Below the pieces are notes generated by a model, which saw only the letters and a program-made list of their open reading frames with translations, made no database searches and was not told the DNA's origin. Source: an uncultured Corynebacterium sp. (lineage in GTDB: Bacteria > Actinomycetota > Actinomycetes > Mycobacteriales > Mycobacteriaceae). From it: a stretch of DNA of 64,000 nucleotides. The DNA is taken from NCBI GenBank assembly GCA_946220775.1, contig CAMIFC010000004.1:1-64000 (forward strand). Direction: 5' to 3'. This document shows positions 37,125-47,154 of the stretch, in pieces. A program made the translations under genes and the position numbers. The number at the start of each line of letters is the position of its first letter. Position 1 is the first letter of the stretch.

Positions 37125-38714
37125 CTACTTGCCCTCAACCAGGTGCTGCAGCGTCGCGATGATCGTGCGCACCGGCACACCCGTACCGCGCTTCGGCGTG
37201 TAGCCGTGAGCGCCGTCGGTGTTGTAGGACGGGCCAGCAATATCGATGTGTACCCACTCGATGCCCTCACCAACGAAGTGGGAGAGGTACTGGCCAGCAA
37301 CGCTCATCCCGCCCCAACGGGTGGTCGAGATGTTGCGCAGGTCAGCAACATCGGACTTCAGCGCTTCACCCAGCTCCACCGGCAGTGGCATTGGCCAGCC
37401 GTTTTCACCAGTGCTGTGGGAAATCTTCGAGACGAGGTCGCGGAAGTCGACCGACCCCATCACGCCTGGCGTCCGGTTACCCAAGGCAACCATCTGTGCA
37501 CCGGTGAGGGTTGCGGTTTCGATCAGGTAATCTGGCTTATCCTCGCTGGCACGAGCCATCGCGTCGCCCAAAATCAGACGACCCTCGGCGTCGGTATTCA
37601 GCACCTCGGTCGTCAGGCCGTTGTAGTGCTTGAGCACATCGCCTGGGCGGGTAGCCGTCGAGCTTGGCGTGTTTTCCGCCAGCGGAATCGTCGCCGTGAC
37701 CTTCAGCGGCAGTTCCAGCAGCGCCGCAGCGATCATCGAACCGAGGACGGACGCCGACCCGCCCATGTCCGAAATCATGTCCCACATGTTCGCGCCCGGC
37801 TTCAAGGAAATGCCGCCAGTATCGAACGTGACACCCTTACCAACGAGCGCGACGAACGGCGCGTCTGCCGCACCTTCCGGCTCGTGGGTCAGTCGCACGA
37901 GGCGAGGCGCATGCTCGCTACCCTTACCGACGCCCACGATGCCGCCGTAGCCCTGCTCTTCCAGTTCCTTTTCATTCAGGATTTCGACGCCAAGCCCCAC
38001 CGCCGTGGCAAGTTCCTTCATCGTGTCGGCGTAGGTCTCCGGGTAAAGGAAATTCGCTGGCTGGTTGACCAAGTCGCGAGCCAAACACACAGCAGTCGTG
38101 AGGACCTGAGCTTCCTTCAGTACCGACTCATCGGCTTCATCCGCAATGACCTGAATCGTGGCGTGACCGTTCTTGCTATCGATGGAAGCATCCGCGGTGG
38201 CGTCCTTCTTTTGTGCCTTGAAACCGCTGAACTTGTAACCGCCCAAGCCATGGCCGATGAGTGCGGCGGCCGGGGAGTACGCGCCAAGAGTGGACACGAT
38301 CGTCGTTCCGAGCTGCGGGGAACGGGAGGCAACGCCAGCGGCGCGGCGGATGGTTTCCTCGTCGGGAGTCTCGGTTTCACCCAGACCAACAGCGATGATC
38401 TTGGTGGCAGGGGAGGACGACCCGCCCGAAGCGAGCAGGGCCCCCGGGACCGTGGTCAACTCCTCGGCCTTGCCGGTTGCCCCCACGGAGGTCAGCACAC
38501 GCCATAGGCTAATTTCCTGATCGCTATCTAGAACACTCTTCGGCAGGTTGCCGAGCTCCAAACCGTTTTCGCCGTTGTAGACGCCCACGATGAGGGTGTC
38601 GGCGGTATCGGCAGAAGGGGAGGTAGCCAGATCCAGAGTCGGAATCTGACCACGATTCGGCAGACCAGGGAAGGTCTTCGTAGCGAGATCTTGAAGTTCG
38701 AGGCTTTCAGCCAA
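37125..38714 (-). CDS. pepB: Leucyl aminopeptidase (M17)
   Basis: 529 residues, TTG start. The M17 signature [14 protein letters not shown], the metal-site lysine in [20 protein letters not shown] and the Arg-containing active-site loop are present, with the macro-like N-terminal domain in front. The enzyme removes N-terminal residues from peptides with two divalent metals and is normally a hexamer. Divergent from ilvE. The order sucB - hypothetical - pepB - ilvE is conserved in corynebacteria. Three TGGCGTCC motif copies lie within or near it (37467, 38198). Confidence 0.94.
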   Translation of the reverse strand: MAESLELQDLATKTFPGLPNRGQIPTLDLATSPSADTADTLIVGVYNGENGLELGNLPKSVLDSDQEISLWRVLTSVGATGKAEELTTVPGALLASGGSSSPATKIIAVGLGETETPDEETIRRAAGVASRSPQLGTTIVSTLGAYSPAAALIGHGLGGYKFSGFKAQKKDATADASIDSKNGHATIQVIADEADESVLKEAQVLTTAVCLARDLVNQPANFLYPETYADTMKELATAVGLGVEILNEKELEEQGYGGIVGVGKGSEHAPRLVRLTHEPEGAADAPFVALVGKGVTFDTGGISLKPGANMWDMISDMGGSASVLGSMIAAALLELPLKVTATIPLAENTPSSTATRPGDVLKHYNGLTTEVLNTDAEGRLILGDAMARASEDKPDYLIETATLTGAQMVALGNRTPGVMGSVDFRDLVSKISHSTGENGWPMPLPVELGEALKSDVADLRNISTTRWGGMSVAGQYLSHFVGEGIEWVHIDIAGPSYNTDGAHGYTPKRGTGVPVRTIIATLQHLVEGK

Positions 38715-38794
38715 GGGAGTACACCTTTCTGTGTTCTTCGAATCAAAAGTTGACGATATTCGAGATCGACTGTACCGCGCTTTTAGAGAAGAAC

Positions 38795-38807
38795 TATGGT
38801 GTTGTTA
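38795..38807 (+). promoter_or_regulatory. Leaderless promoter of ilvE
   Basis: TATGGT at 38795-38800 is six bases upstream of the ATG at 38807 and no Shine-Dalgarno sequence is present, which fits transcription starting at or next to the start codon. Confidence 0.55.
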
Positions 38808-39964
38808 TGACGACTGACACACAAACTGCAAATTCTGCTTCTTCTGGTGGAGCTCCCGAGTTCACCGTGACTCGCACGGAAAACCCCACCCCATCTGCCA
38901 AGATCCAAGAAATCCTGAAGAATCCGGGCTTCGGCGCCCACTTCACGGATCACATGGTGCTGATCGACTGGGATCAGGAAAACGGCTGGCACTCTCCTCG
39001 GGTGGAGCCTTACCACTCCCTGGAGATCGACCCAGCTGCATCGGTGCTGCACTACGGTCAGGCCATCTTCGAGGGCATCAAGGCCTACCGCCAGCCGGAC
39101 GGCAGCATCGCGACCTTCCGCCCAGTCCAAAACGCGCAGCGCATGCAGCGTTCCGCACACCGCCTGGGTATGGCCGAGCTGCCGGAGGACCTGTTCCTCG
39201 AATCCCTACGCCAGATCGTTGCTGTGGACAGTGAATGGGTGCCCGAGGCCGGCGGTGAAGCTGCGCTGTACCTGCGCCCCTTCATGATCGCCCGCGAAGT
39301 CGGCCTGGGTGTGAAGCCATCCGACACCTACACCTACATGGTGATCGCATCCCCGGCCGGTGCGTACTTCTCTGGTGGCATCAAGCCAGTCAGCGTGTGG
39401 CTGTCCACCGAGTACGTGCGTGCTGCCCCCGGTGGCACCGGCGCGGCCAAGTGTGCGGGCAACTACGCGGCGTCCCTGATGGCGCAGGCTCAAGCCGCAG
39501 AGGAAGGCTGCGATCAGGTCGTTTGGTTGGACGCTATTGATCGCAAGTGGGTCGAAGAAATGGGCGGTATGAACCTGATGTTCGTCTTCGGTGCAGGCGA
39601 AAACGCTGAGGTCGTGACCCCTGAGCTTTCCGGCTCTTTGCTGCCAGGCGTGACGCGTGACTCGCTGCTGCAGGTCGCCCGAGACCTGGGCTACAAGGTG
39701 TCGGAGCGTCGGATCTCCATCGAAGAATGGGAAAAGACTGCGCACTCCGGGGAATTGTCCGAGGTTCTGGCGTGCGGTACCGCGGCTGTCATTACCCCAG
39801 TTGGCTTCGTCAAGTACGACGGCGGAGAATACGAGATCAATGGTGGCAAGACTGGCGAGGTGACCATGAAACTGCGCGAGCAGCTGACCGGCATCCAGCG
39901 CGGCGCTGTTGCCGATCCACACGGCTGGATGACCACGCTGGTCACGGCGGATCAGCTGGGCTAA
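38807..39964 (+). CDS. ilvE: Branched-chain amino acid aminotransferase
   Basis: 385 residues, fold type IV PLP enzyme. Visible motifs: [20 protein letters not shown], the PLP lysine in [15 protein letters not shown], and [11 protein letters not shown] followed by [14 protein letters not shown]. It carries out the last step of Leu, Ile and Val synthesis and the first of their breakdown. The ATG at 38807 is chosen over 38750 because of the -10 box six bases before it and because family similarity starts after it. The end overlaps convergent cobT by four bases. Confidence 0.94.
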   Translation: MTTDTQTANSASSGGAPEFTVTRTENPTPSAKIQEILKNPGFGAHFTDHMVLIDWDQENGWHSPRVEPYHSLEIDPAASVLHYGQAIFEGIKAYRQPDGSIATFRPVQNAQRMQRSAHRLGMAELPEDLFLESLRQIVAVDSEWVPEAGGEAALYLRPFMIAREVGLGVKPSDTYTYMVIASPAGAYFSGGIKPVSVWLSTEYVRAAPGGTGAAKCAGNYAASLMAQAQAAEEGCDQVVWLDAIDRKWVEEMGGMNLMFVFGAGENAEVVTPELSGSLLPGVTRDSLLQVARDLGYKVSERRISIEEWEKTAHSGELSEVLACGTAAVITPVGFVKYDGGEYEINGGKTGEVTMKLREQLTGIQRGAVADPHGWMTTLVTADQLG

Positions 39965-40956
39965 GCGCTTGGCTCGCCGGGCTCCGCACCGCCGCACTCC
40001 GTGGCGAAGCGCAGCATCGGCAACGCCATCAGCGTTGCCGCCCCCTGGCCAAACCCAATCCGGGTCGGCATGATCGGCTGCAACTGTAGCGCGTTAAGCG
40101 CCGGACTAATCGCCGGTTCGGTACCCGGACCGGCGGGACGCCACCACTGATTCGCGCCAGGTGCCATCACCTGCGCGCATAATGCCGCTGCCGTGGCTCC
40201 CACACCATCGAACACAACAGGCGTGCGGCGCACTGCCGACTGCGCCAAAATTCCCGCCATCACAGCAATATCTGGGGTGCCAATACCGACCAGCACCCGC
40301 CACGCGTCGGCGCGGTCATCGCGAACGGAAAACATATCGTCGCGGATGAGCTTCACTTTTTCCCGCCAGCCGTCATCCGAGATTCCGGACCCCCAGCCGA
40401 TCACCTTCACCGGCTCAATACTGCACAGCGTGCCAATCATGGCGGCCGCCGTGGTTGTCAGCCCCCGGCCAACATCGCCCAGCAGGATCAGCTGAACACC
40501 CTCATCCGCCTGCCGGTCGGCATAATCCATGCCGCGCTTCATGGCAGCGGTGAACATCTCAGACTCACCGGCGGCTTCCACCCCGTCACTCTCCGTGGAA
40601 TTGAGGGATGGGTGGGAGCGGGTGGCGTCCAAAAAAGAAACGGAAACGCCTTGAGCACTGGCCGTAGCGTAAATCGGCGAGCGACCCGAGGCGAAAAGTT
40701 CAGAAACCGACTGCGCTGTGCCCTGTGGCAAGGTCGACACCACGTCCGGAACATCGCGCTCACCAGCGACAATGGCTAATTCCACGCGATCCAACGACGC
40801 CGGAGCATTCGTCCTCGCCAACCAGCCGGCGAGCTCAGCGAAACTCTCCAACCCCGACGCGCCAGCCCCCGCCGACGCGGCACCATCCCGCAATGATTGC
40901 TGAGCGGCCTGGCTGGCGTCCTGATCTAAAGGAGAGATCGTGCCGAACTCAATCAT
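39961..40956 (-). CDS. cobT: CobT-like nicotinate-nucleotide:dimethylbenzimidazole phosphoribosyltransferase
   Basis: 331 residues. The family pattern is [16 protein letters not shown], the repeated [15 protein letters not shown] and [14 protein letters not shown], and a C-terminal [16 protein letters not shown]. CobT activates the lower ligand base for the cobalamin nucleotide loop. No other cobalamin gene (cobU, cobS) is in the window, although they are neighbours in relatives, so the role may be salvage or remodelling. The gene is one base from the DUF3043 gene upstream and probably co-transcribed. It contains a strong copy of the TGGCGTCC motif followed by six A (40623). Confidence 0.88.
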   Translation of the reverse strand: MIEFGTISPLDQDASQAAQQSLRDGAASAGAGASGLESFAELAGWLARTNAPASLDRVELAIVAGERDVPDVVSTLPQGTAQSVSELFASGRSPIYATASAQGVSVSFLDATRSHPSLNSTESDGVEAAGESEMFTAAMKRGMDYADRQADEGVQLILLGDVGRGLTTTAAAMIGTLCSIEPVKVIGWGSGISDDGWREKVKLIRDDMFSVRDDRADAWRVLVGIGTPDIAVMAGILAQSAVRRTPVVFDGVGATAAALCAQVMAPGANQWWRPAGPGTEPAISPALNALQLQPIMPTRIGFGQGAATLMALPMLRFATECGGAEPGEPSA

Positions 40957-41736
40957 CTAGCGAACGTCCTCGCCGATCTCGACCTGCGGGGCAGGGGTGC
41001 GCATCTTACGAATCATGGTGGCGCGGGTGAACGCATAGAAGCCGATGCTGGCCTTGCCCAACGACGTGTTCGGGAACTTCTCGCTCACCAGCTTGTTCAC
41101 GCGGCGGCCGAGCAACCAGCCCTCCAACACCATGCCAACGAAAATCGCGAGCATCACGAGCGAAGAAATATTCGCGAACAACGGCAGCTTCGTACCAATA
41201 ATCATGATGATCATGACAATGAACGCTGCCGGCACAAAGTAATTCATGAAGTAGTGATGAGCATCCACATAATTGCGGATGAAGCGACGCTCAGGCCCCT
41301 TATCACGATCCAGCAGATATGCCTCGTCGCCCGCCATCATGCGGTCGGAAACCTTCTTCCGCTCGGCGGCCTTCTGCTCCTTCTCGCGAGCCTTCATGGC
41401 CTTGTATTCCTCGCGGCCCATCGACTCTTTGAGTTCCTTGCGACGCTTCCGCGCCTCGCCCGGGGTCGTCGGCGCTTCATACTTTGTTTTCCGGACGCCA
41501 GCCGCACGCTCCTGGTCATTTCGCTTCGGGGTAGCCCGGCCCTTAGGTGGTGTATAGCCCTTTGGGTAGGAGGTGGTCCTATCAGCGTCGGTACTGGTGG
41601 CGGCGCTGGCGTTGCTGGCCTTGTCGACCTTGCCGGCCTTGCTGGTCGCGGCGTTATCGGCTGCGGCGTTCTCGGCGCCCGCCTTGCTAGCCGAACTTGT
41701 GTCGGCAGCGTCGTCCTTAGATTTATTCCACGGCAT
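40957..41736 (-). CDS. DUF3043 membrane protein
   Basis: 259 residues from the ATG at 41736 (AAGGG eight bases upstream; a GTG two codons earlier is too close to it). The N-terminal 100 residues are Ala/Lys/Asp-rich and basic; then KPARKRRKE-like helix, YLLDRDKGPERRFIRNYVDAHH, and two membrane helices (about 160-180 and 186-206) and a basic C-terminus. Conserved in mycolata as DUF3043, function unknown. Divergent from erpA. Confidence 0.82.
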   Translation of the reverse strand: MPWNKSKDDAADTSSASKAGAENAAADNAATSKAGKVDKASNASAATSTDADRTTSYPKGYTPPKGRATPKRNDQERAAGVRKTKYEAPTTPGEARKRRKELKESMGREEYKAMKAREKEQKAAERKKVSDRMMAGDEAYLLDRDKGPERRFIRNYVDAHHYFMNYFVPAAFIVMIIMIIGTKLPLFANISSLVMLAIFVGMVLEGWLLGRRVNKLVSEKFPNTSLGKASIGFYAFTRATMIRKMRTPAPQVEIGEDVR

Positions 41737-41800
41737 TTTCACGCCCTTAAGGCTAGAGCAGATGTGAGTTGCATATCAAAAGGGGAGTGCGGTGCGAAAG

Positions 41801-41916
41801 GTGGAGGCCACTGCGGGGGTGAAGGTGGCGGTCACTGGGGGATAAATGTGGAGGTCGCTGGGAGATAAGTGCGGAGGTGACCGGGGGATCAGAGTGGAGG
41901 TCGCTGTGGGAGCAGG
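41801..41916. repeat. 23-bp degenerate tandem repeat upstream of erpA
   Basis: Five units of 23-24 bases starting at 41801, 41825, 41848, 41871 and 41894, built on GTGGAGGTCGCTGGGGGAT. They lie in the divergent DUF3043-erpA spacer, upstream of a possible -10 box TAGGGT near 41958. Iterated sites before a promoter could bind a regulator, but the GC-rich style matches repeats elsewhere in the window. Confidence 0.7.
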
Positions 41917-41997
41917 CAGGGAATAGAAAACTGGTGGAAATAGTTGAAGCTGGGGAGTAGGGTAACCAACATCTAACGCATCCTTATAGGAGGTACC

Positions 41998-42342
41998 ATG
42001 ACTGCCCCAGAAAAGGTCACTGGAGTTGAGCTGACCGATGCTGCAGTAGAAAAGGCGAGCGCGCTGCTTTCTCAGGAAGGTCGCACCGACCTGTCGCTCC
42101 GCATCGCAGTGCAGCCAGGTGGCTGCGCTGGTCTTCGCTACCAGCTGTTCTTTGATGACCGCTCCCTCGATGGCGACTTGGTCGACGAGTATGACGGCGT
42201 GAACCTGGTTGTTGACCGCATGTCCTCGCCATACCTGATGGGCGCGAAGATCGACTTCGCCGATACCATTGAGTCCCAGGGCTTCACCATTGACAACCCG
42301 AACGCTTCCGGCTCCTGCGCCTGTGGCGACTCGTTCTCCTAA
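41998..42342 (+). CDS. erpA: A-type iron-sulfur carrier (HesB/IscA/ErpA)
   Basis: 114 residues with the three conserved cysteines of A-type carriers, one in QPGGCAGLRY (about 43) and two in GSCACGDSF (about 107-109). It receives and transfers Fe-S clusters to apo-enzymes. A strong AGGAGG ribosome-binding site precedes the ATG. It stands alone, followed by a clear terminator. Its place between DUF3043 and the asparagine-synthase-like gene is the corynebacterial arrangement. Confidence 0.93.
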   Translation: MTAPEKVTGVELTDAAVEKASALLSQEGRTDLSLRIAVQPGGCAGLRYQLFFDDRSLDGDLVDEYDGVNLVVDRMSSPYLMGAKIDFADTIESQGFTIDNPNASGSCACGDSFS

Positions 42343-42571
42343 GTCGCGCAGCTTCTTAGGCGGAACGGTGCGCCTGCGAGATCTGCGTATACGGAGCTGC
42401 AGGCGTCTGCGGAATTGCACTCATGCGGAACTGCGGGCGCGAGCATGATTGTTCACCCCCAGTAGGCGCTTCTTCGTCCGGTAGGGGCACCGCCTTCGTT
42501 CGGCGATCCTGCGTTTTGTGGGGTTCTACCTGCGTTCGGAGCACCATAATCCCAGTATTTGGGACACAGTG

Positions 42572-42602
42572 ACCCGCGAGTTTTATAGCTCGCGGGTTTT
42601 TC
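42572..42602 (+). terminator. Rho-independent terminator after erpA
   Basis: ACCCGCGAG (42572-42580) pairs with CTCGCGGGT (42589-42597), followed by a T run. It lies 230 bases after the erpA stop. Confidence 0.8.
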
Positions 42603-42842
42603 GCGTTGTTTGGGCCTTGGCGCGGGGGATCGCGGAGGCAGTGCGAAATTTACTGCCAAACTGCGACACTTCACCGGCTAAAGCGTAAGAGTCTGGCAGT
42701 AAATCCTGCATGAGGCGGCTGGGGGCAGCTGGGGTGTTGGGGGATGAGGGCAGCTGGGGTGGCTGCCCTGTTTGTACGGAGCATCGACACCCCAGCACGC
42801 AGCCCCCGACCACCGAGGAAGCGCCAGCCCCCGACCAACTCC
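42603..42842. other. Non-coding spacer between the terminator and the ltsA end
   Basis: The gene-free stretch 42343-42842 holds the terminator and, at about 42646-42702, an 11-bp inverted repeat ATTTACTGCCA ... TGGCAGTAAAT 35 bases apart, plus short direct repeats of GGCAGCTGGGGTG. No reading frame looks real. Confidence 0.4.
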
Positions 42843-44780
42843 TTACAGCGAGACCGGGTACTCCCGCTCGTCGATCTGCGGGTCGATGCGCTTCTCGACG
42901 AAAATGCCGTGCCAAATCATGAACGCTAGCACCGTCCACAGGCGGCGCGAGTGGTCTGGCCCCTTACCGGAATTCATCGCGACCCGGTGTTCCTCCAACA
43001 TCGTCAAGACTTCTGCCTTGTTGAAGATGTGGTCGGTCTGGGACTCCTCGATGTTGAGCTTCGCCCAGGAGTACAGCTCATCGCCGGCCAGCCAGTGGCG
43101 GATCGGAACTGGGAATCCCAGCTTCTTACGGTGCAACACGTGGGCTGGAACGATGCGCTCCATGGCCTTGCGCAGAGCGTACTTCGTGGTCCCGTTGGAG
43201 ATCTTCATATCGATCGGCAGCGTCTCTGCTACGTCGAACACGACCTTATCGAGGAATGGCACGCGCAGCTCCAGCGAGTTCGCCATCGTGATCTTGTCGG
43301 CTTTGACCAGGATGTCTCCGCGCATCCAGGTGAACAGGTCGAGGTGCTGCATGCGAGCCACCGGATCCATGTCCCGCGATTTCGCGTAGATCGGCGCCGT
43401 GACTTCGCGGTGGTCCCACTCTGGACGCACATTGCGCAGCACGCGTTCGAGCTGCTCGTAGTTGAAGGAGCGTGCGTTGCCGTAGTAGCGCTCTTCCATG
43501 CTCTTGGTTCCACGTTCGAGAAGCGATTTTCCTCGGACGCCATCCGGAAGCGCATCCCCCACCTTCGCGAGAATGGACTTGATGGGGGAGGGAACCTTCT
43601 CGAAAGGAGAGAGGCTCAGCGGCTCCTTGTAGATGGTATAGCCGCCGAAGAGCTCGTCGGCGCCCTCGCCGGAGAGCACAACCTTCACGTGCTTGCGGGC
43701 CTCAGCTGCCACGAAATACAGCGGGATGAGTGCTGGGTCGGCCACTGGGTCATCCAGGTACCACATGATTTTCGGTACGGCATTGGCGAATTCCTCGGGG
43801 CTCACGACCTTGACGATATGCTCCGCGCCGATGGCCTCGGCGGACTCTGCTGCAACGTCAACCTCGGAGTAACCCTCGCGCTCGAAACCAGTCGTGAAAG
43901 TGAGCAAATCCGGGTTGTGGCGCTTAGCCAGCGTCGCGATGGCGGTCGAGTCGATACCGCCAGACAGGAAGGAACCAACTGTCACATCAGCACGCATGTG
44001 CTTGGCGACGGAATCCTCCAGCGCCTCAGCGATGCGTTGGAACAACGCATCTTCACCACCAGCTGGGACCTTTGCGACTGGGAACTTTGGCTCGAAGTAG
44101 CGCTCCTCCTCGACCTTCCCGCCTGGAGTCACGAATGCGCGCGAGCCCGACTCAAGGCGGAAGATTCCCTTGTGCAGCGTTTCTGGCTCCGGCACATACT
44201 GCAGGTCGGTGTAGTGCGCGATAGCGCGCGGGTCGAGGTCGAGGTTCAGCCCAATGGCGTCCGAAAGGGAAAGGATGCACTTCTTTTCGGACGCAAAGAC
44301 GGTGCCGGCCGGGGTGGTTGCCAAGAATATTGGCTTGATCCCGAATTGGTCGCGGGCGAGGAACAGGCGGCGTTCCTTCGAGTCCCAAATTGCGATGGCG
44401 AACATGCCGCGGAGGTGTTCGACGACATCGGCGCCCCAGTGGTGGAAACCAACGACGATGGGCTCGGCGTCGCCCTGGGTGTTGAAGGTGTACCCGGCAG
44501 CGCTGAGTTCCTCGCGCAGCTCCACGTAGTTGTAGATCTCGCCATTAAAGGTGAGGGAGTAGCGGTTGGGCTCGTCCTCGGGGCCCCACTGAAGCGGCTG
44601 GTGAGAGTGTTCGAGGTCGATGATCGACAAGCGGTTGAAACCGAACACAACGTCATCGTCGTGCCAGGTGCCACTGTCGTCCGGCCCGCGGTGGTGCATG
44701 CACGGTAGGGCAGTGGTGACGGCATCGACGTAGGGGGTCGCGCTACCGTCCGCGGAAATTAAACCAAGCAGGCCACACAT
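42843..44780 (-). CDS. ltsA: Glutamine-dependent amidotransferase LtsA (AsnB family)
   Basis: 645 residues. Ntn-type glutaminase domain with catalytic Cys2 (MCGLLGLI), HHRGPDDSG and NGEIYNYVELR; then a synthetase domain with the ATP-pyrophosphatase loop SFLSGGIDSTA. Although the family is named asparagine synthase, the C. glutamicum orthologue next to ctaC is LtsA, required for lysozyme resistance and linked to amidation of meso-diaminopimelate in peptidoglycan; M. tuberculosis AsnB at the same locus does the same. ltsA is therefore more likely than true asparagine synthase; this rests on synteny. It is leftward, divergent from ctaC. Confidence 0.9.
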   Translation of the reverse strand: MCGLLGLISADGSATPYVDAVTTALPCMHHRGPDDSGTWHDDDVVFGFNRLSIIDLEHSHQPLQWGPEDEPNRYSLTFNGEIYNYVELREELSAAGYTFNTQGDAEPIVVGFHHWGADVVEHLRGMFAIAIWDSKERRLFLARDQFGIKPIFLATTPAGTVFASEKKCILSLSDAIGLNLDLDPRAIAHYTDLQYVPEPETLHKGIFRLESGSRAFVTPGGKVEEERYFEPKFPVAKVPAGGEDALFQRIAEALEDSVAKHMRADVTVGSFLSGGIDSTAIATLAKRHNPDLLTFTTGFEREGYSEVDVAAESAEAIGAEHIVKVVSPEEFANAVPKIMWYLDDPVADPALIPLYFVAAEARKHVKVVLSGEGADELFGGYTIYKEPLSLSPFEKVPSPIKSILAKVGDALPDGVRGKSLLERGTKSMEERYYGNARSFNYEQLERVLRNVRPEWDHREVTAPIYAKSRDMDPVARMQHLDLFTWMRGDILVKADKITMANSLELRVPFLDKVVFDVAETLPIDMKISNGTTKYALRKAMERIVPAHVLHRKKLGFPVPIRHWLAGDELYSWAKLNIEESQTDHIFNKAEVLTMLEEHRVAMNSGKGPDHSRRLWTVLAFMIWHGIFVEKRIDPQIDEREYPVSL

Positions 44781-45208
44781 GAGGTGCTGTTCTACTCCTG
44801 AATCTTGAGCGGGGAAAGACGTTCTTAGATACAGTACAAGCTACTCCGGCAAAATCGGGCACGCGACGTCACCGTGTGTGCGAATCGCGGGCAGCCGAGC
44901 GGGTAAACTGCGAGGAACCGTGCGTGCCAACCGTGGCCAGCCGAGCGTGCGAACCGTGGGAAGATACCAACGGCCACGAGGGGAAACACGCGAAAATGGG
45001 GGCGAATATGCCCCAGACGGGGGCAATTTCTCAAAAGTTATCTGCCAAATCGTGGTGAAAGACGCAACGAATAGTGGCAACTCGCTGTATATGGTCTAAG
45101 GTTCTCTAGTGAAGCAGTCTTGAACTTAACCCCCGAATCCCACTGGTGTGAGGAAACGGAAGGCCCGTTCGAGACCAAGTGACGTGTGAACGAGGAAGGC
45201 ATAATCGC
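44781..45208. other. Divergent promoter region ltsA-ctaC
   Basis: The stretch contains a partial duplication, GCAGCCGAGCG near 44890-44901 and CCAGCCGAGCG near 44937-44947 with similar flanks (GTGCGAA / GTGCCAA), and, before ctaC, possible -10 boxes TATGGT (45090) and TAAGGT (45097). A G-rich element and its C-rich partner at 44999-45027 (GGGGGCGAATATGCCCC) could form a hairpin. No small gene is supported. Confidence 0.4.
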
Positions 45209-46315
45209 GTGGAACAGCGAAAAATGCACGGTGTGACTCGCCGTATTGCTCTGGCAGGCGCGCTGGGGCTGTCCGGCATGGCGCTAGCGGGCTGTAATGT
45301 CGCTCCGCCAGAAAACGGCTTTTTCAAGGCTCTACGCATGGGCTGGCCTTCGGGTATTACCCCGGAGTCCCAGGCCATGGGTAACTACTGGGTCTGGGTC
45401 TGGCTGACGGCTTGGATCATCGGAATCATCATGTGGACATTGATGTTTGTCGCAATGTTCCGCTTCTCCGATAAGTCGCGCAAGCGTCGTGGCGATAACG
45501 AAGAATTCCCGAAGCAGCTCGGCTACAACGTGCCGTTGGAGCTCGTGCTGACCACGATCCCGATTCTGATCGTGATGGTTCTGTTCTTCTTCAACGTGCA
45601 GACCCAAGACGAGGTCACCGCACTGGAGAAGGATCCGAAGGTCAAGGTGGACGTCACCGGCTACCAGTGGAACTGGAAGTTCGGTTACGGCGAGGTCTCC
45701 GGCGACCTGCTCGGTGGCCAGGACTACAAGGGCATCGACGAAAAGGCCCAGCAGCGCGCTGAGGATTCCAAGTACGAAGTTCGCTCTGACGCTAACTTCG
45801 AAGGTGTCGGCCCGATCCACGGTCGCTCCAAGGAGGACTACAGCTACCTGCACTACAACAAGATCGAGACCGTCGGTTCCACCGATGAGGTTCCGGTTCT
45901 GGTTGTCCCATCCAAGACCGCGATCGAGTTCGACGTCGCATCCGCTGACGTTCTGCACTCTTTCTGGGTCCCAGAATTTCTGTTCAAGCGCGACGTGTTC
46001 CCACACCCAGACGCTAACCAGTCTGAGCGTCGCTTCCAGATCTCCGCGATCGAGCGCGAGGGAGCATTCGTTGGTCGCTGTGCAGAGATGTGCGGTACCT
46101 ACCACTCCATGATGAACTTCGAGCTGCGCGTGGTTACCCCAGAGCAATTCGCGGACTACATCAAGTTCCGCCAGGACAACCCAGATGCTCCGAACTCCGA
46201 GGCTCTGAAGGCGATCGGCGAGGATCCATACGCGACCTCTACCGCTCCATTCGTGTCCGACCGCACGGGTACGCGCGGCACGGACAACAACTACCTTGAC
46301 CGAAGTGCTGCTTAA
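45209..46315 (+). CDS. ctaC: Cytochrome aa3 oxidase subunit II
   Basis: 368 residues from the GTG at 45209, preceded by GAGGAAGG. Signal peptide with lipobox LAGC (about 25-28), two membrane helices (about 58-84 and 105-125), then the periplasmic cupredoxin domain; the CuA site is visible in HSFWVPEF and RCAEMCGTYHSMM (two Cys, His, Met). A long insertion between the helices and CuA domain is normal in the corynebacterial enzyme that docks to cytochrome bc1. It receives electrons from the diheme cytochrome QcrC encoded downstream. First gene of the ctaC-ctaF unit. Confidence 0.96.
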   Translation: MEQRKMHGVTRRIALAGALGLSGMALAGCNVAPPENGFFKALRMGWPSGITPESQAMGNYWVWVWLTAWIIGIIMWTLMFVAMFRFSDKSRKRRGDNEEFPKQLGYNVPLELVLTTIPILIVMVLFFFNVQTQDEVTALEKDPKVKVDVTGYQWNWKFGYGEVSGDLLGGQDYKGIDEKAQQRAEDSKYEVRSDANFEGVGPIHGRSKEDYSYLHYNKIETVGSTDEVPVLVVPSKTAIEFDVASADVLHSFWVPEFLFKRDVFPHPDANQSERRFQISAIEREGAFVGRCAEMCGTYHSMMNFELRVVTPEQFADYIKFRQDNPDAPNSEALKAIGEDPYATSTAPFVSDRTGTRGTDNNYLDRSAA

Positions 46316-46361
46316 GAGCGGCACGACGTTCACCGATTAGAGAACAGAAAGAGGGATTCAA

Positions 46362-46793
46362 ATGACCTCCGGTGCAAAACTCTTCTACGGTCTAGCAGTC
46401 TTCTTCGGCATCATGGATGTGCTTTACATCCTGGGCACGAAGTTCCTGAATGAGACCTCGCGAGTGATGGGCCTTGAGTGGGCCGGTGTCACCGCCCTGA
46501 CCCTGTCGCTGCTGCTGGCCCTGATGCTGGCCGTGTACCTGCACTTGACGGACAACAAGACGGACATTTCCCCAATGGACTGGGAGATGGCAGAAATCGA
46601 AGACGGCAAGGGTGTCCTTGGCTTCTTCTCCGCTGGCTCCATCTGGCCATTCGTCATGACCATCGCGGTCATGCTGATCTCCTACGGCCTGGCATTCTGG
46701 CACCTGTGGTTGGTTGCCTTCGGCGCTGCCGTGCTGATCTACGCAGCCACCATGCTGAATCTGCAGTACGGCCTGCCACGCCACACCGACTAG
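46362..46793 (+). CDS. ctaF: Cytochrome aa3 oxidase subunit IV
   Basis: 143 residues, four hydrophobic helices, MTSGAKLFYGLAVFFGIMDV at the start and FFSAGSIWPFVMTIAVMLIS in the third. This actinobacterial oxidase subunit is found only next to ctaC and in the bc1-aa3 supercomplex. AGAGGG lies before the ATG and the gene follows ctaC by 46 bases. A terminator at 46975 ends the unit. Confidence 0.95.
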   Translation: MTSGAKLFYGLAVFFGIMDVLYILGTKFLNETSRVMGLEWAGVTALTLSLLLALMLAVYLHLTDNKTDISPMDWEMAEIEDGKGVLGFFSAGSIWPFVMTIAVMLISYGLAFWHLWLVAFGAAVLIYAATMLNLQYGLPRHTD

Positions 46794-46974
46794 TAAAGCT
46801 GGCCAACAACGCCACATCCGGTCGGGGAATGCTTGGGTTCGCCCTAGGCACATAGGCACCGCCTCCCGACCGGACGCCACTTGGTACTGCCAATTGCGGG
46901 CTTGTCCAGTCATGGTCGTTGACTGTGGTTGCGGGCCAAGCAAGTTATTCCGCGTTACATCACACGCGCTGACG

Positions 46975-47018
46975 AAGCCCCTCAATGGATGTTGAAGAAA
47001 CACCATTGAGGGGCTTTA
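46975..47018 (+). terminator. Rho-independent terminator after ctaF
   Basis: Perfect 14-bp stem, AAGCCCCTCAATGG (46975-46988) with CCATTGAGGGGCTT (47003-47016), 14-base loop, then T-rich sequence. Confidence 0.85.
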
Positions 47019-47065
47019 TCTATTGGGGCTTTCGCCGTTGTGATCATCCGCCACCTTGGCACGTG

Positions 47066-47126
47066 AACTTAGCTGACAAAAAGGCCCGAAAAGCACGACG
47101 TTTCGGGCCTTTTTGTCAGCTAAGTT
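47066..47126. terminator. Bidirectional terminator between ctaF and trpD
   Basis: Perfect 26-bp inverted repeat, arms 47066-47091 and 47101-47126, with a 9-base loop; each arm contains AAAAAGGCCCGAAA or its complement, so both directions end in U-rich tails. It lies 29 bases after the trpD stop and about 50 bases after another terminator. Confidence 0.85.
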
Positions 47127-47154
47127 TGCAGTCACCCAATCCCCAAAGCAGCCG

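Noticed and set aside
37143..38507. Open frame of 454 codons opposite pepB
   Set aside because: Fully inside pepB, which has complete M17 motifs; the opposite frame shows none.
41801..41916. Possible CRISPR array
   Set aside because: Units are contiguous and degenerate with no unique spacers, and there are no cas genes.
42951..44708. Open frame of 585 codons antisense to ltsA
   Set aside because: It is a shadow of the high-GC3 ltsA gene; composition is not protein-like and no ribosome-binding site or motif is present.
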